Shown: positions 42,696 to 51,062, counted from the first letter of the stretch. The stretch is 64,000 bases of DNA from Sulfurospirillum multivorans DSM 12446 (GCF_000568815.1 NZ_CP007201.1:1240001-1304000), one strand, 5' to 3'. Numbers and translations are program-made. The notes: generated from the letters alone by a model not told the origin.

Positions 42696-43630
42696 GCGTT
42701 ATCGAAACCCACGATTTAACGAAAACTTTTGATACATTTAAGGCAGTTGATGGTCTAACGATTGAGGTTAAAGAAGGCGAGATTTATGGATTTTTAGGGC
42801 CTAATGGCTCAGGTAAAACAACGGTTATCAAGATGTTATGTGGGCTATTGATTCCAAGCGGAGGCAAGGCTAGCGTTTTGGGGTTTGATACGGTCAAAGA
42901 TGGTGAAGCGATACGGCAAAATGTGGGTTATATGTCGCAAAAATTTAGCCTTTATGAAGATTTGACGGTTTTTGAAAATATGCATTTTTATGGCTCTATT
43001 TATGGGTTAATTCCAGATGTTTTGGAAAAAAGAATAGATTTTTTACTCGAAAAATTAAACCTTGTTTTGTATAAAGAGCGCTTAGCTGGCAATTTAAGTG
43101 GTGGGTGGAAACAGAGATTAGCATTTGCGTGCGCCATTATCCATGAGCCAAAAGTACTTTTTTTGGATGAACCAACAGCAGGCATTGACCCTGTGGCAAG
43201 GCGAGAGTTATGGGATATATTTTTTGAATATGCCGCAAATGGCATTACTTTTTTTGTGACGACGCATTACATGGATGAAGCAGAGCGATGTGGGAGTTTG
43301 GGGTATATTTACCGAGGAAAACTTATCGCCAATGGAACGCTTTTAGAACTAAGAAACCATCCGAGTGTTAAGGTTGATGGCTATATCCGAATGGAGATTA
43401 ATGCCACTCCCATTGCCAAAGCACTTGAGATATTGAAAAAATGTGACTTTATGCAAGAGGCGACCATTTTTGGGCGAGGGGTACATGTTTTGTGTCAACG
43501 CGAAGTCAAAAAAGAGCAGATTGTTGCACTCCTTGAGAAAAGTGGTGTCGTTTGTGAAGAGATAAGAGAGATAGAGTCCTCCCTTGAAGATGTTTTTGTG
43601 GCTTTGACCAAAAAGGAAAATGAACAATGA
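42692..43630 (+). CDS. ABC exporter ATP-binding protein
   Basis: The 312-residue ATPase has Walker A (GPNGSGKTT), Q-loop region (VGYMSQKFSLYED), signature LSGGWKQRLAFA (Trp where Gln is usual), Walker B (VLFLDEPTAGIDP) and the H-loop (VTTHYMDEAERC). It is of the multidrug ABC-2 (CcmA/YbhF-like) type. With the HlyD protein and one permease it would form a tripartite drug or metabolite exporter. Substrate unknown. Confidence 0.85.
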   Translation: MSVIETHDLTKTFDTFKAVDGLTIEVKEGEIYGFLGPNGSGKTTVIKMLCGLLIPSGGKASVLGFDTVKDGEAIRQNVGYMSQKFSLYEDLTVFENMHFYGSIYGLIPDVLEKRIDFLLEKLNLVLYKERLAGNLSGGWKQRLAFACAIIHEPKVLFLDEPTAGIDPVARRELWDIFFEYAANGITFFVTTHYMDEAERCGSLGYIYRGKLIANGTLLELRNHPSVKVDGYIRMEINATPIAKALEILKKCDFMQEATIFGRGVHVLCQREVKKEQIVALLEKSGVVCEEIREIESSLEDVFVALTKKENEQ

Positions 43631-44730
43631 TACGAGGTTTTAAAGCCATTTTTTATAAAGAGAGTAAGCAGATAAGCCGTGATAGAGGAACGCTTATCTT
43701 TATTTTTTTGATTCCTATTATGCAACTTTTGATTTTTGGTTATGCGATTAACACCACTGTCAGTGACATCAAAACAGCAACACTCAATCTGGATAGAAGT
43801 CAAAAAAGTAGTGAACTTTTATGGGCTTTTGATAACAGTGGTTATTTTAAAGTTGTCAAAGAGGTGAGTAGCAAAGAAGAGTTGGTTCGTGACATCGTTA
43901 AGGGTGACATCAAAGTGGGGATTGTTATTCCTGAGAATTATTCGAGAGAAATTTTTGCAGGAAGAAGCGGAAGTTTACTCGTCATGATAGATGGAAGTGA
44001 TTCTAGTGTCGCTTCACAAGCACAACAAGCGGCTTCTTTGATAGGATTCAATCTCAATCTTAACATGCAAAATATAGAAGTGCCACCAAAAAGCATTGAT
44101 GTGCGAACACAAATGCTTTTTAATCCAGACTCTAAAACGGCTAATTTTATGGTTCCAGGACTCATCGCAGTTATCCTCAATATTACCACCGTTATTTTAA
44201 CTTCACTTTCCATCGTCAAAGAAAAAGAGAGAGGCACACTTGAGCAGATATTTGTGACTCCCGTTGAGCCATTAGGGTTGATACTGGGAAAAATTGCTCC
44301 TTTTAATATCATCGCTTTTGTTCAAGTCATCGTCGTACTTTTACTCATGCGATTTTTATTTGGAGTGCCAATATCTGGGAGCATTATTTTACTTTTGGCG
44401 ATGAGCTTAGTGTATATCTTTTGTATGTTAGGTCTTGGCATGTTGATTTCTACGAAAGCAGAAAATCAGATGCAAGCGATTCAATACGCTTTTTTAACGA
44501 TGCTTCCTGCTATTTTACTTTCTGGTTTTATGTTTCCACGAGAAGGTATGCCCTTTATTATTTATCTGGTGAGTTACATTGTTCCTGCAACCTATTTTAT
44601 CGACATCATGCGCGGCATTGTTTTGCGAGGGGCTGATTTTTTTGATGTTATTGAGAATTTTCTAGCCCTTTTGGGGCTAGGTATCCTTTTTATAACGATT
44701 GCCGTCAAACGGTTTAAAAAGAGCCTTTAA
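43627..44730 (+). CDS. ABC-2 type exporter permease
   Basis: The 367-residue permease has one N-terminal helix (IFIFLIPIMQLLIFGYAI), a large periplasmic domain (about 45-165) and five C-terminal helices. The ABC-2 signature block MVPGLIAVILNITTVILTSLSIVKEKERGTLEQ is split here only by description; it spans about residues 177-210. One permease only is encoded, so it probably homodimerises. The gene ends 64 bp before vapB. Confidence 0.8.
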   Translation: MIRGFKAIFYKESKQISRDRGTLIFIFLIPIMQLLIFGYAINTTVSDIKTATLNLDRSQKSSELLWAFDNSGYFKVVKEVSSKEELVRDIVKGDIKVGIVIPENYSREIFAGRSGSLLVMIDGSDSSVASQAQQAASLIGFNLNLNMQNIEVPPKSIDVRTQMLFNPDSKTANFMVPGLIAVILNITTVILTSLSIVKEKERGTLEQIFVTPVEPLGLILGKIAPFNIIAFVQVIVVLLLMRFLFGVPISGSIILLLAMSLVYIFCMLGLGMLISTKAENQMQAIQYAFLTMLPAILLSGFMFPREGMPFIIYLVSYIVPATYFIDIMRGIVLRGADFFDVIENFLALLGLGILFITIAVKRFKKSL

Positions 44731-44760
44731 AACGAATAATTTGACTTTCCGAGAGTTTAA

Positions 44761-44782
44761 GTATATACTTTTAAATATATAC
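44761..44782 (+). promoter_or_regulatory. Palindromic operator/promoter of vapBC
   Basis: GTATATA-N8-TATATAC (44761-44767 with 44776-44782) is a perfect inverted repeat just upstream of the AAGGAG ribosome-binding site of vapB. Antitoxins with a SpoVT/AbrB fold usually bind such repeats over their own promoter. Confidence 0.55.
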
Positions 44783-44794
44783 TAAGGAGCTACA

Positions 44795-45034
44795 ATGACT
44801 TCTACAGCAAAACTATTTCAAAATGGTCAAAGTCAAGCTATACGCCTTCCCAAGGAGTATCGGTTTGAACATCAACAAGAGGTTATCATCAAAAAAATAG
44901 ATGGTGCCATTTTGATATTCCCTAAAAACGATAAAAGTGTTTGGGAAAAAATGTTCGATACTCTGGGTAACTTTTCAGATGACTTTCTAGCGCAAAGAAG
45001 ACAACCAACACAAGAGCGAGAGGAGCTGTTTTGA
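44795..45034 (+). CDS. vapB: VapB-type antitoxin (AbrB/SpoVT fold)
   Basis: The 79-residue protein begins MTSTAKLFQNGQSQAIRLPKEYRF, the classic VapB swapped-hairpin DNA-binding domain. Its C-terminal half (FDTLGNFSDDFLAQRRQPTQ) is the toxin-binding part. It overlaps vapC by 4 bp (ATGA region). Confidence 0.85.
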   Translation: MTSTAKLFQNGQSQAIRLPKEYRFEHQQEVIIKKIDGAILIFPKNDKSVWEKMFDTLGNFSDDFLAQRRQPTQEREELF

Positions 45035-45432
45035 AAAAAATGCTCGATACCAACATCTGTATCTATATCATTAAAAACAAACCTCAAAGTGTCTTAGACG
45101 AGCTCAAAAAATGCAATGTAGGCGACATCATCCTCTCTTCTATCACGGTTTCTGAGTTGATTTATGGAGCGCATAAAAGTCAATTTGTCGAAAAAAACCT
45201 CAAAGCCATTGAACATTTCCTCATCCCTTTTGATGTCGCTGAGTATGATTATAAAGCAGCTTTGGAGTATGGAAAACTAAGGGCAAGTTTAGAAAAAAAA
45301 GGACAACCCATCGGTTCTTTAGATATGCTCATCGCCGCCCATGCAAAATCACTTGATATGGTGCTCGTGACCAATAATATGAAAGAGTTTGAGAGGGTTG
45401 AGGGGTTGAATGTTGAGAATTGGGTGCGTTGA
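45031..45432 (+). CDS. vapC: VapC-type PIN-domain toxin
   Basis: The 133-residue PIN ribonuclease has acidic residues in MLDTNICIYIIKNKP, SSITVSELIYG and GSLDMLIAAHAKSLDMVLVTNN. VapC toxins usually cleave initiator tRNA or 23S rRNA. The start is coupled to vapB. Confidence 0.85.
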   Translation: MKKMLDTNICIYIIKNKPQSVLDELKKCNVGDIILSSITVSELIYGAHKSQFVEKNLKAIEHFLIPFDVAEYDYKAALEYGKLRASLEKKGQPIGSLDMLIAAHAKSLDMVLVTNNMKEFERVEGLNVENWVR

Positions 45433-45534
45433 AAGAAGTAAGATAAAAGGCATTTGTTCATTTTTAAAGTTTTATAGATAAAATAAACTATAAATGAGAT
45501 TAATAAATCCTAAAATCAAAAGCTAGGAGTGAAC

Positions 45535-46566
45535 TTGAGCCACTTATTTTTAATTAGCCCTGAGATTTTAATGCAATTGGTTGGCATTAGAGATAACGCA
45601 AAATTTATTTATGAACTTGTAGAAAATCAAACTGAATTTAACAAGGAAATATCTTTAAGAACATTTAAAAACTTCATGAAAGGGAAGGGAAATCCTTCTC
45701 AAAAAACTATTGATGTATTGCAAAAAGATTTTAAAATAGATTTTGAGAGTGATATTTTTAAAGGTCTTTATAATTCACAGTGGCATGAAATACTACAAAA
45801 AATACAAACTACCTTTTCTAAGGATTTTTTCCCTTATGCTATGTTGGTTTTGCAAGAAATAGCTAAGCAAGAAGATGAGTTGATTCAAAGAATAAAAGAA
45901 TGTGACACAGAATTGGAGAGAATTCAAGCACTTGCTTTTCATCCTTTCGTCTTAAAAATTTTAAATGAACAAGAAAATTTGGTGCTACAAAATGCAAAAA
46001 GTCACAAAGAAATCAAAATGATTGTTGCATTATTGGTAACAAAAATCTTATTCTATATTGTAGCTGCTTTTGATGTTGAGTATGGCTTGTATCATCAAAA
46101 AATACACAAAGAAGAGCAGTACTCATTTATTAAAAAAATACTTCCAGTATATAATGACAAAAAAGAATTTTTACATCCTATTGGTAGGTTTTTCATGAAT
46201 ATTAAAGTAAAAAATAAAAAAACATTTAAACAAATGGCAGAATGTATAAATGTTGAAGGTTATGAGGGTATTAAGTCTGAATCCCAAATAAGAAAATTTA
46301 AATATTGGAGAAAAGGAACAAAAATCCCACATGTGGATGAAGTCATTAATATGATTAAAGCATTGTTTCCTCAAATTAGTACAGATGAATTGGAACATGG
46401 TAAAGTTATGTTTTATTGTGTTGTTGGTGTTTTAACACTTTTCAAAGAGCTTTTAAGTGCAATTTTTAAAAATGAGTCCGAACTTATTGGTTGGCTGCAT
46501 AAGCATTACAATCAATATCATCAAGCACACTATAGTGCTTGTTTGACAAAGCATCAAACAAGCTGA
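45535..46566 (+). CDS. Unrecognised 344-residue cytoplasmic protein
   Basis: I recognise no family. The protein is largely helical, without signal peptide, strong membrane helix or Cys clusters. Two segments look like small DNA-binding or adaptor helices: ISLRTFKNFMKGKGNPSQKT (about 39-58) and TFKQMAECINVEGYEG (about 228-243). TTG 45535 is preferred because AGGAG lies 5 bases upstream; an in-frame GTG at 45529 overlaps that site. It is AT-rich and lies between vapBC and the convergent Thg1-like gene, in a block without TTACATGTAA sites. Confidence 0.6.
   Translation: MSHLFLISPEILMQLVGIRDNAKFIYELVENQTEFNKEISLRTFKNFMKGKGNPSQKTIDVLQKDFKIDFESDIFKGLYNSQWHEILQKIQTTFSKDFFPYAMLVLQEIAKQEDELIQRIKECDTELERIQALAFHPFVLKILNEQENLVLQNAKSHKEIKMIVALLVTKILFYIVAAFDVEYGLYHQKIHKEEQYSFIKKILPVYNDKKEFLHPIGRFFMNIKVKNKKTFKQMAECINVEGYEGIKSESQIRKFKYWRKGTKIPHVDEVINMIKALFPQISTDELEHGKVMFYCVVGVLTLFKELLSAIFKNESELIGWLHKHYNQYHQAHYSACLTKHQTS
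46537..46563. terminator. Hairpin at the end of the unknown gene
   Basis: A 10-bp perfect stem (GCTTGTTTGA / TCAAACAAGC) with loop CAAAGCA, inside the last codons of the unknown gene and facing the convergent Thg1-like gene. Confidence 0.6.
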
Positions 46567-46574
46567 GATTCTGT

Positions 46575-47303
46575 TTAAAGTAGCTTTTTATAGGTGTTAA
46601 TATTAAAAACACTTGTGTGAATTTTTCTTTTATCGTCTATGTATTTTGGATAATGAAAAATTAAATTTTGCTCAAAGATATTGAAATCACTTTTTAACTT
46701 CTTTTGAATGACAAGGTTTTTGGCATTGTCGAGATTACATTTTATGTCATCATGATTTACATCAATATCTGGAAAAGAATTGTTTTTTAATCTAAGTACT
46801 TTCCAATAGCCATATCGAATGTTTAGTAAGTAGCGATATTTTAAATAAGTATGTACTTCATCAATATTTTCTAATAAAAGTGGTCTAGCATCAAAAAAAA
46901 CCTTTTCTTTTTTTACACCAATAGGCTTAAAATTTATGGACAATACAGAACTTAAAAGAGTACAAATTTTAAATAATCTTCTTTCCGCTTTTTCTTCAAG
47001 TGATGCGTTTATAATAATGCTAACTTCATCATTAGCAGAAAATGCACAGATAAAATTTTTAGGTAGCCTTGATTCTAGAAAAGTGTTCAATCCTCCTGTT
47101 GTAAAATTAATCGCATTAGAAAAATTACCTCTAAATTCTTTATTTTCAAGTGAATCTTTAATATACTTTTTTGTGGCATGAAAACCATCGAGTCTGACCA
47201 CTAAAAAGTAATTTTCAGGAATTGATAGCATTGTTTGTGACTTTTCTTCGATAGCTTTAAATTTTTTATCTAACGAAGTGAGTATATCATTCTCCAAGTA
47301 CAT
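46575..47303 (-). CDS. Thg1-like nucleotidyltransferase
   Basis: The 242-residue protein matches the tRNA-His guanylyltransferase family, which adds nucleotides in the 3'-to-5' direction. Motifs are FLVVRLDGFHATKKY (first metal-binding Asp), CAFSANDEVSIII (the SDE-type motif as NDE, with Asp and Glu kept) and VFFDARPLLLENIDEVHTYLKYR (the FDAR block). The HINNLYN-like region of eukaryotic Thg1 is not obvious, so it is better called a Thg1-like protein, a group known for 5'-end tRNA or RNA repair. Its start is two bases after the stop of a 48-codon acidic gene. Confidence 0.7.
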   Translation of the reverse strand: MYLENDILTSLDKKFKAIEEKSQTMLSIPENYFLVVRLDGFHATKKYIKDSLENKEFRGNFSNAINFTTGGLNTFLESRLPKNFICAFSANDEVSIIINASLEEKAERRLFKICTLLSSVLSINFKPIGVKKEKVFFDARPLLLENIDEVHTYLKYRYLLNIRYGYWKVLRLKNNSFPDIDVNHDDIKCNLDNAKNLVIQKKLKSDFNIFEQNLIFHYPKYIDDKRKIHTSVFNINTYKKLL

Positions 47304-47305
47304 GC

Positions 47306-47452
47306 TTAATTTTCATCATCGTAATAGTCATCGTCTTCATAATCAGGTTTATCTTCACCTCTCGAATTCCAATACTCATCATTATTTGGATTTAATTGGT
47401 TAGCATGATTGTCTAAATCTTCTTGTTTTGAGCAACTGTAAGTTTCTATCAT
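47306..47452 (-). CDS. 48-residue acidic protein coupled to the Thg1-like gene
   Basis: The protein starts MIETYSCSKQEDLDNHANQL, continues NPNNDEYWNSRG and ends in an acidic tail rich in Asp, Glu and Tyr (about half the last 16 residues are acidic). The ATG follows AAAAAAGGAGTTCACA, a strong ribosome-binding site. Its TAA is two bases before the Thg1-like ATG, whose own ribosome-binding region lies inside this gene, so translation is coupled. I do not know a named family; the N-Q-L-N-P-N-N-x-x-Y-W-x-S-R-G core looks like a conserved motif. A cofactor, inhibitor or nucleic-acid mimic are possibilities. Confidence 0.6.
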   Translation of the reverse strand: MIETYSCSKQEDLDNHANQLNPNNDEYWNSRGEDKPDYEDDDYYDDEN

Positions 47453-47616
47453 TGTGAACTCCTTTTTTAATTGAAGTTATTTTAATGAAATATCGGAGTA
47501 AATAAAAGAGGAACTTTTTTGGAAAACATTCAAAAATAGGGAGCATTAAACTTTTAATTTTCAAATTTATTTCAAAAATTTCCACCAAACTACTCAAAAA
47601 AATCTTTACATGTAAG

Positions 47617-47877
47617 TTATTTTTGTAGCTCACGCGCTCTTTCCTCTTTTAACTCCTCAAAAGTAGGGAAGGGCGATTTTTCTTTACATGTAAGCTCATA
47701 CCCCAAGTAGTCAAGGATGTTGAGTACGGTTTTTATGCCGATATTAGAGTTAATTCCATTTTCAAGAGAGCTGATGGTAGCGCGTGAGATATTAAGGTCG
47801 TGAGCAAGTTGAGCCTGCGATATTTTTTTCTCTTTACGAAGTTGTGCTATGTGAGTGCCAAATTCTTTTAAGTCCAT
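47617..47877 (-). CDS. XRE-family transcriptional regulator
   Basis: The 86-residue protein has an N-terminal Cro/CI-type helix-turn-helix (KKISQAQLAHDLNISRATISSLENG, given here as about residues 19-43) and a short C-terminal tail resembling HipB-like antitoxins (LDYLGYELTCKEKS). It carries a TTACATGTAA site in the coding sequence. No toxin gene is adjacent on the same strand; the next genes downstream are the acidic/Thg1-like pair, 164 bp away, which it could control. Confidence 0.7.
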   Translation of the reverse strand: MDLKEFGTHIAQLRKEKKISQAQLAHDLNISRATISSLENGINSNIGIKTVLNILDYLGYELTCKEKSPFPTFEELKEERARELQK

Positions 47878-47981
47878 AACAATTCCTTGACTAATATTTT
47901 AGACATTTTATAACTTTAGTATACAAATGTAAAATATATTGTTCAAAATATGAAAAAATAACTTTTAGCGCATAAATCCAT

Positions 47982-47998
47982 TGGAATACTTCTTGCAA
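47982..47998 (+). promoter_or_regulatory. Sigma-54 promoter of the aldo/keto reductase-flavoprotein-nifT operon
   Basis: TTGGAATACTTCTTGCAA has GG at 47983-47984 and GC at 47995-47996, separated by 10 bases, with TTGCA in the -12 box. It lies 28 bp upstream of the first gene's ATG. It is the best sigma-54 match I found in the window. Confidence 0.7.
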
Positions 47999-48023
47999 TG
48001 TCTCTTCTAAAAAAGGAGAGCAC

Positions 48024-49157
48024 ATGCACCATTCTTATGCCACTCCTGAGGCTACTTACCGTTTTGCGAAGCAATTTTCACATTATAAAGATTTTTATGC
48101 AAGGCATGATGGGTTGATATTTTCCAAGTTGGGTTTTGGAACTTTTAAGAAAGAGCCTTATAAAGAAGAAAATTATATTTTTGATTATAAAGATGCGTTA
48201 CGAACTGCTATCAAAAGTGGTATCAACCTCATCGATACAGCCATCAACTATCGCTACCAAGAGAGTGAAAAAGAGATAGGCGAAGTCTTAGCGGAGTTGA
48301 TAGAAAAAGATGAAGTGAAACGCGAAGAGCTGATAGTGTGTTCCAAGGGCGGATTTATCCCTTTGTGTTTTCCTTTTCCTCCCAATCCTTACCTATGGAT
48401 AGATGAGCATATCGTTCAAAAAGGGTTGGCGACTTTGGAAGACATTGAGCTTGACCAACACTGTATGACAACCGATTTTTTAAGGTATTCGCTTCAACAA
48501 TCTTTGAAAAATTTACAACTTGAATGTTTAGATATATACTTTTTGCACAATCCCGAAACGCAACTGACCAAGATAGGGAAAAGTGCATTTTTTGAAAAAC
48601 TTGAAGCGGTTTTTACGCTTTTTGAAACATTGGTGAGCGAAAATAAAATCAAGTCTTATGGTGTAGCGGTTTGGAACGCATTGACTTACGAAGAAGACAA
48701 TGCTGAGCATATCAACCTTGAAGCTCTTTTTGATGTGGCGCGAAAAGTGGGTGGGCAAAATCACCACTTTAAGTACATCCAACTCCCTTTTAATATCGCT
48801 AAAACCAATGCGTACAGCGTGGCTAATCAAAAAATGTCTGATGGAAATTACTACACCCCACTGCAAGTAGCCCATAAATTAGGGCTTGGTGTCATTGGAA
48901 GTTCTTCATTATTGCAAATGCACCTTTTCCAAAAACCTTTTAAGCCTGAAGTGGGGTATCTTTTGGATAGCAAGATGGAGCTTCAAAGCGATGTTCAACT
49001 TGCCCTTCAGTTTGTGCGCTCATCTAGGGGATTTATTAGCTCTTTATTTAGTTCAACCAAGAGTGAACATGTGATAGAAAATGGTAAAATTGCGTCCATA
49101 AATGCGGTCAGTAGTGCAAAATACAATCTTCTTTTTAAGGTGGAAAAATCAACATGA
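48024..49157 (+). CDS. Aldo/keto reductase (nif-linked)
   Basis: The 377-residue enzyme has the aldo/keto reductase tetrad: Asp and Tyr in LIDTAINYRYQESE, Lys in LIVCSKGGF and His in IYFLHNPETQ. The protein is longer than usual (about 320) because of an N-terminal extension and an insert near 115-135. It overlaps the flavoprotein gene by 4 bp (ATGA) and nifT follows, all behind a sigma-54 promoter, so it is likely made under nitrogen-fixing conditions. The substrate is unknown. Confidence 0.75.
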   Translation: MHHSYATPEATYRFAKQFSHYKDFYARHDGLIFSKLGFGTFKKEPYKEENYIFDYKDALRTAIKSGINLIDTAINYRYQESEKEIGEVLAELIEKDEVKREELIVCSKGGFIPLCFPFPPNPYLWIDEHIVQKGLATLEDIELDQHCMTTDFLRYSLQQSLKNLQLECLDIYFLHNPETQLTKIGKSAFFEKLEAVFTLFETLVSENKIKSYGVAVWNALTYEEDNAEHINLEALFDVARKVGGQNHHFKYIQLPFNIAKTNAYSVANQKMSDGNYYTPLQVAHKLGLGVIGSSSLLQMHLFQKPFKPEVGYLLDSKMELQSDVQLALQFVRSSRGFISSLFSSTKSEHVIENGKIASINAVSSAKYNLLFKVEKST

Positions 49158-50791
49158 CTTATGACATCATCATCATTGGTTCAGGCATCGCAGGATTGAT
49201 GGCTGCCATTGAAGCCAAAAATGAAACCAACAGCGTTGCGATTATTACCAAAAGCAATATCTTTAAATCCAATAGTTCGGTTGCGAGTGGTGGTATCAAT
49301 GCTGTTTTAGATGAAAAAGATGAGGTCGAGATTCAAAAACACATTGATGATACGATGAAAAGCTCCAAAGATTTAGGCGATAAAAAAGCGATCAGCTATC
49401 TGTGCCATCAAGCGCCTTTGATTATGAAAAAATTGGTCGAATACGGTGTCGCATTTGATCGCGATGAAAATGGGAAGATATTGCAACGCAGTTTTGGGGG
49501 CGGAAGCTCCAAGCGCACCTGTTTTGTGGGCGATAGCACGGGCTCTGCGATCACACAAGCGCTGATTAAAAAAGCAAAACTGATGGGAGTAGATTTTTTA
49601 GTCAACCACTTTGTGATGGACATTACTAAGATAGAAGAGTACATCAGTGGCGTGGTTACCCTTAAAAAACTGGACTCTACGGTCGTTGTTTATCCCACTA
49701 AAGCGGTTGTCTTTGCAGGAGGTGGGTATGCGGGCATTTACAGAGGTTTTAGTACCAATGCCCAAGACTGTACGGGGGATCTTTTAAGTGTTGCCCTTCG
49801 TGCTGGCATGAGCCTTCAAGATATGGAGTTTGTGCAGTTTCACCCCACGGGATTTGCTAAGACCAGTTATTTGGTCTCAGAAGCGGCACGAGGTGAGGGT
49901 GGGTACCTTGTCAACGCGGATGGAGAGCGTTTTGTCAACGAGCTTGGCACGCGCGATGTCTTAGCCCGCGCCATTTTTGAACAGATGCGATCCGGTAAAA
50001 AAGTCTACCTTGATATGCGTCATATCTCCAAAGAGATTTTAGAAACACGCGTTCCTTCTTTGTATAAAAATGCGTACAATCAAGTCGGTATTGACCTCTC
50101 CACTGAGCTTTTAGAGATCAAACCTGTTGCACACTACAGCATGGGAGGTATCGCTTCTTTGATGGCTTCAAGTGAAGTCAAAGGTCTGTTTGTGTGTGGC
50201 GAAAGTGCCGCTCTTGGGGTGCATGGAGCAAACCGATTGGGTGGAAATTCACTCTTAGAAGGGGCTGTTTTTGGTGAACTTGCGGGTAAAAAAGCCAAAG
50301 AGTATGCGTTCAATAAAGAGTTTTTACCAATTGATTACAATGTGGTCATTAAAAATATGGATTTGGTGCAACGCATTTTTGATGGAGATTGCTCCAAAAA
50401 CTTCAACGCGATGCGTATTTCCGTGGGGAAAATCATGTTTGATAAAGCAGGAATTTTTCGCAATGAAAGCTCCCTCCAAGAAGCGTTTGACTATATGAAA
50501 TACCTCCGCTTGGAGTCCAATACACTTCACTGCATTGATAAAAGTAAGCACAATAACGTTGAGCTGATTTCGATTTTAGAACTGCGCAATGCGTTGGAAT
50601 TGAGTGAAGCGATTATCCTCTCTGCGATGCAACGCTCAGAGAGTAGGGGGGCGCATTTTAGGGAGGATTTTGCCTTTACATGTAAAGAGGGAAATCGCCA
50701 TGTTCTCATTAAAGAGCTCCAAAAAGGGTTCTTTAAAGTGCACTACGAAGAGGGTGGATTGACCAAATGGCTCAAAAAAATTTTAACATAA
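49154..50791 (+). CDS. FAD-dependent fumarate reductase/aspartate oxidase-type flavoprotein
   Basis: The 545-residue protein belongs to the SdhA/FrdA/NadB superfamily. It has an FAD site (IIGSGIAGLMAAIEA), NSSVASGGINAVLD where SdhA has the covalent-FAD His (absent here), FVQFHPTGF, EAARGEGGYLVN with catalytic residues, HYSMGGI and GANRLGGNSLLEGAVFG. The non-covalent FAD resembles NadB, while HYSMGG is closer to FrdA. It is in the nifT operon behind a sigma-54 promoter. I infer a redox role in nitrogen-fixing cells but cannot name the substrate. A TTTACATGTAAA site lies near the 3' end. Confidence 0.75.
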   Translation: MTYDIIIIGSGIAGLMAAIEAKNETNSVAIITKSNIFKSNSSVASGGINAVLDEKDEVEIQKHIDDTMKSSKDLGDKKAISYLCHQAPLIMKKLVEYGVAFDRDENGKILQRSFGGGSSKRTCFVGDSTGSAITQALIKKAKLMGVDFLVNHFVMDITKIEEYISGVVTLKKLDSTVVVYPTKAVVFAGGGYAGIYRGFSTNAQDCTGDLLSVALRAGMSLQDMEFVQFHPTGFAKTSYLVSEAARGEGGYLVNADGERFVNELGTRDVLARAIFEQMRSGKKVYLDMRHISKEILETRVPSLYKNAYNQVGIDLSTELLEIKPVAHYSMGGIASLMASSEVKGLFVCGESAALGVHGANRLGGNSLLEGAVFGELAGKKAKEYAFNKEFLPIDYNVVIKNMDLVQRIFDGDCSKNFNAMRISVGKIMFDKAGIFRNESSLQEAFDYMKYLRLESNTLHCIDKSKHNNVELISILELRNALELSEAIILSAMQRSESRGAHFREDFAFTCKEGNRHVLIKELQKGFFKVHYEEGGLTKWLKKILT

Positions 50792-50801
50792 GGAATGTGT
50801 A

Positions 50802-51011
50802 ATGGCTAAAGTAATGCTCAGAGAAGAAAATAACGAGATCTGCTTTTATATCGCGAAAAAAGATATGGAAGAGACGATCACCAAAATAGAATTTGAAACC
50901 GAAGAGATGTGGGGTGGTGAAGTTACGCTTAGTAACGGTGAAACATGGTGGATACAACCAGGTCCCAAGAAGCTTCCAAAAGAGGAAGTCTGTAAGAAAT
51001 TGTCAGACTGA
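50802..51011 (+). CDS. nifT: NifT/FixU protein
   Basis: The 69-residue protein matches NifT: MAKVMLREENNEICFYIAKKD, then EEMWGGEVTLSNGETWWI (the WGG-x-V-x-L-x-N-G core). NifT is usually encoded after nifK and is dispensable in the species tested; its function is not settled. Here it is 37 kb from nifK, third in a sigma-54-driven operon and followed by a hairpin and nifA. Confidence 0.85.
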   Translation: MAKVMLREENNEICFYIAKKDMEETITKIEFETEEMWGGEVTLSNGETWWIQPGPKKLPKEEVCKKLSD

Positions 51012-51036
51012 TTTGGTTAAAATATAAACATAAAAT

Positions 51037-51055
51037 ATGAGCATTAACTGCTCAT
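51037..51055 (+). terminator. Hairpin between nifT and nifA
   Basis: A 7-bp stem ATGAGCA / TGCTCAT with loop TTAAC, followed by TTTTCAACT. It is weak but correctly placed. Confidence 0.5.
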
Positions 51056-51062
51056 TTTCAAC

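Noticed and set aside
47400-47633. 77-codon minus-strand frame between the XRE gene and the acidic gene
   Set aside because: It overlaps the better-supported 48-codon acidic gene in another frame and has no ribosome-binding site or recognisable sequence.
49154-50791. Housekeeping L-aspartate oxidase NadB
   Set aside because: The HYSMGG motif and surrounding sequence are closer to fumarate reductase/succinate dehydrogenase flavoproteins, and the gene sits in a sigma-54-driven operon with nifT; assignment left open.
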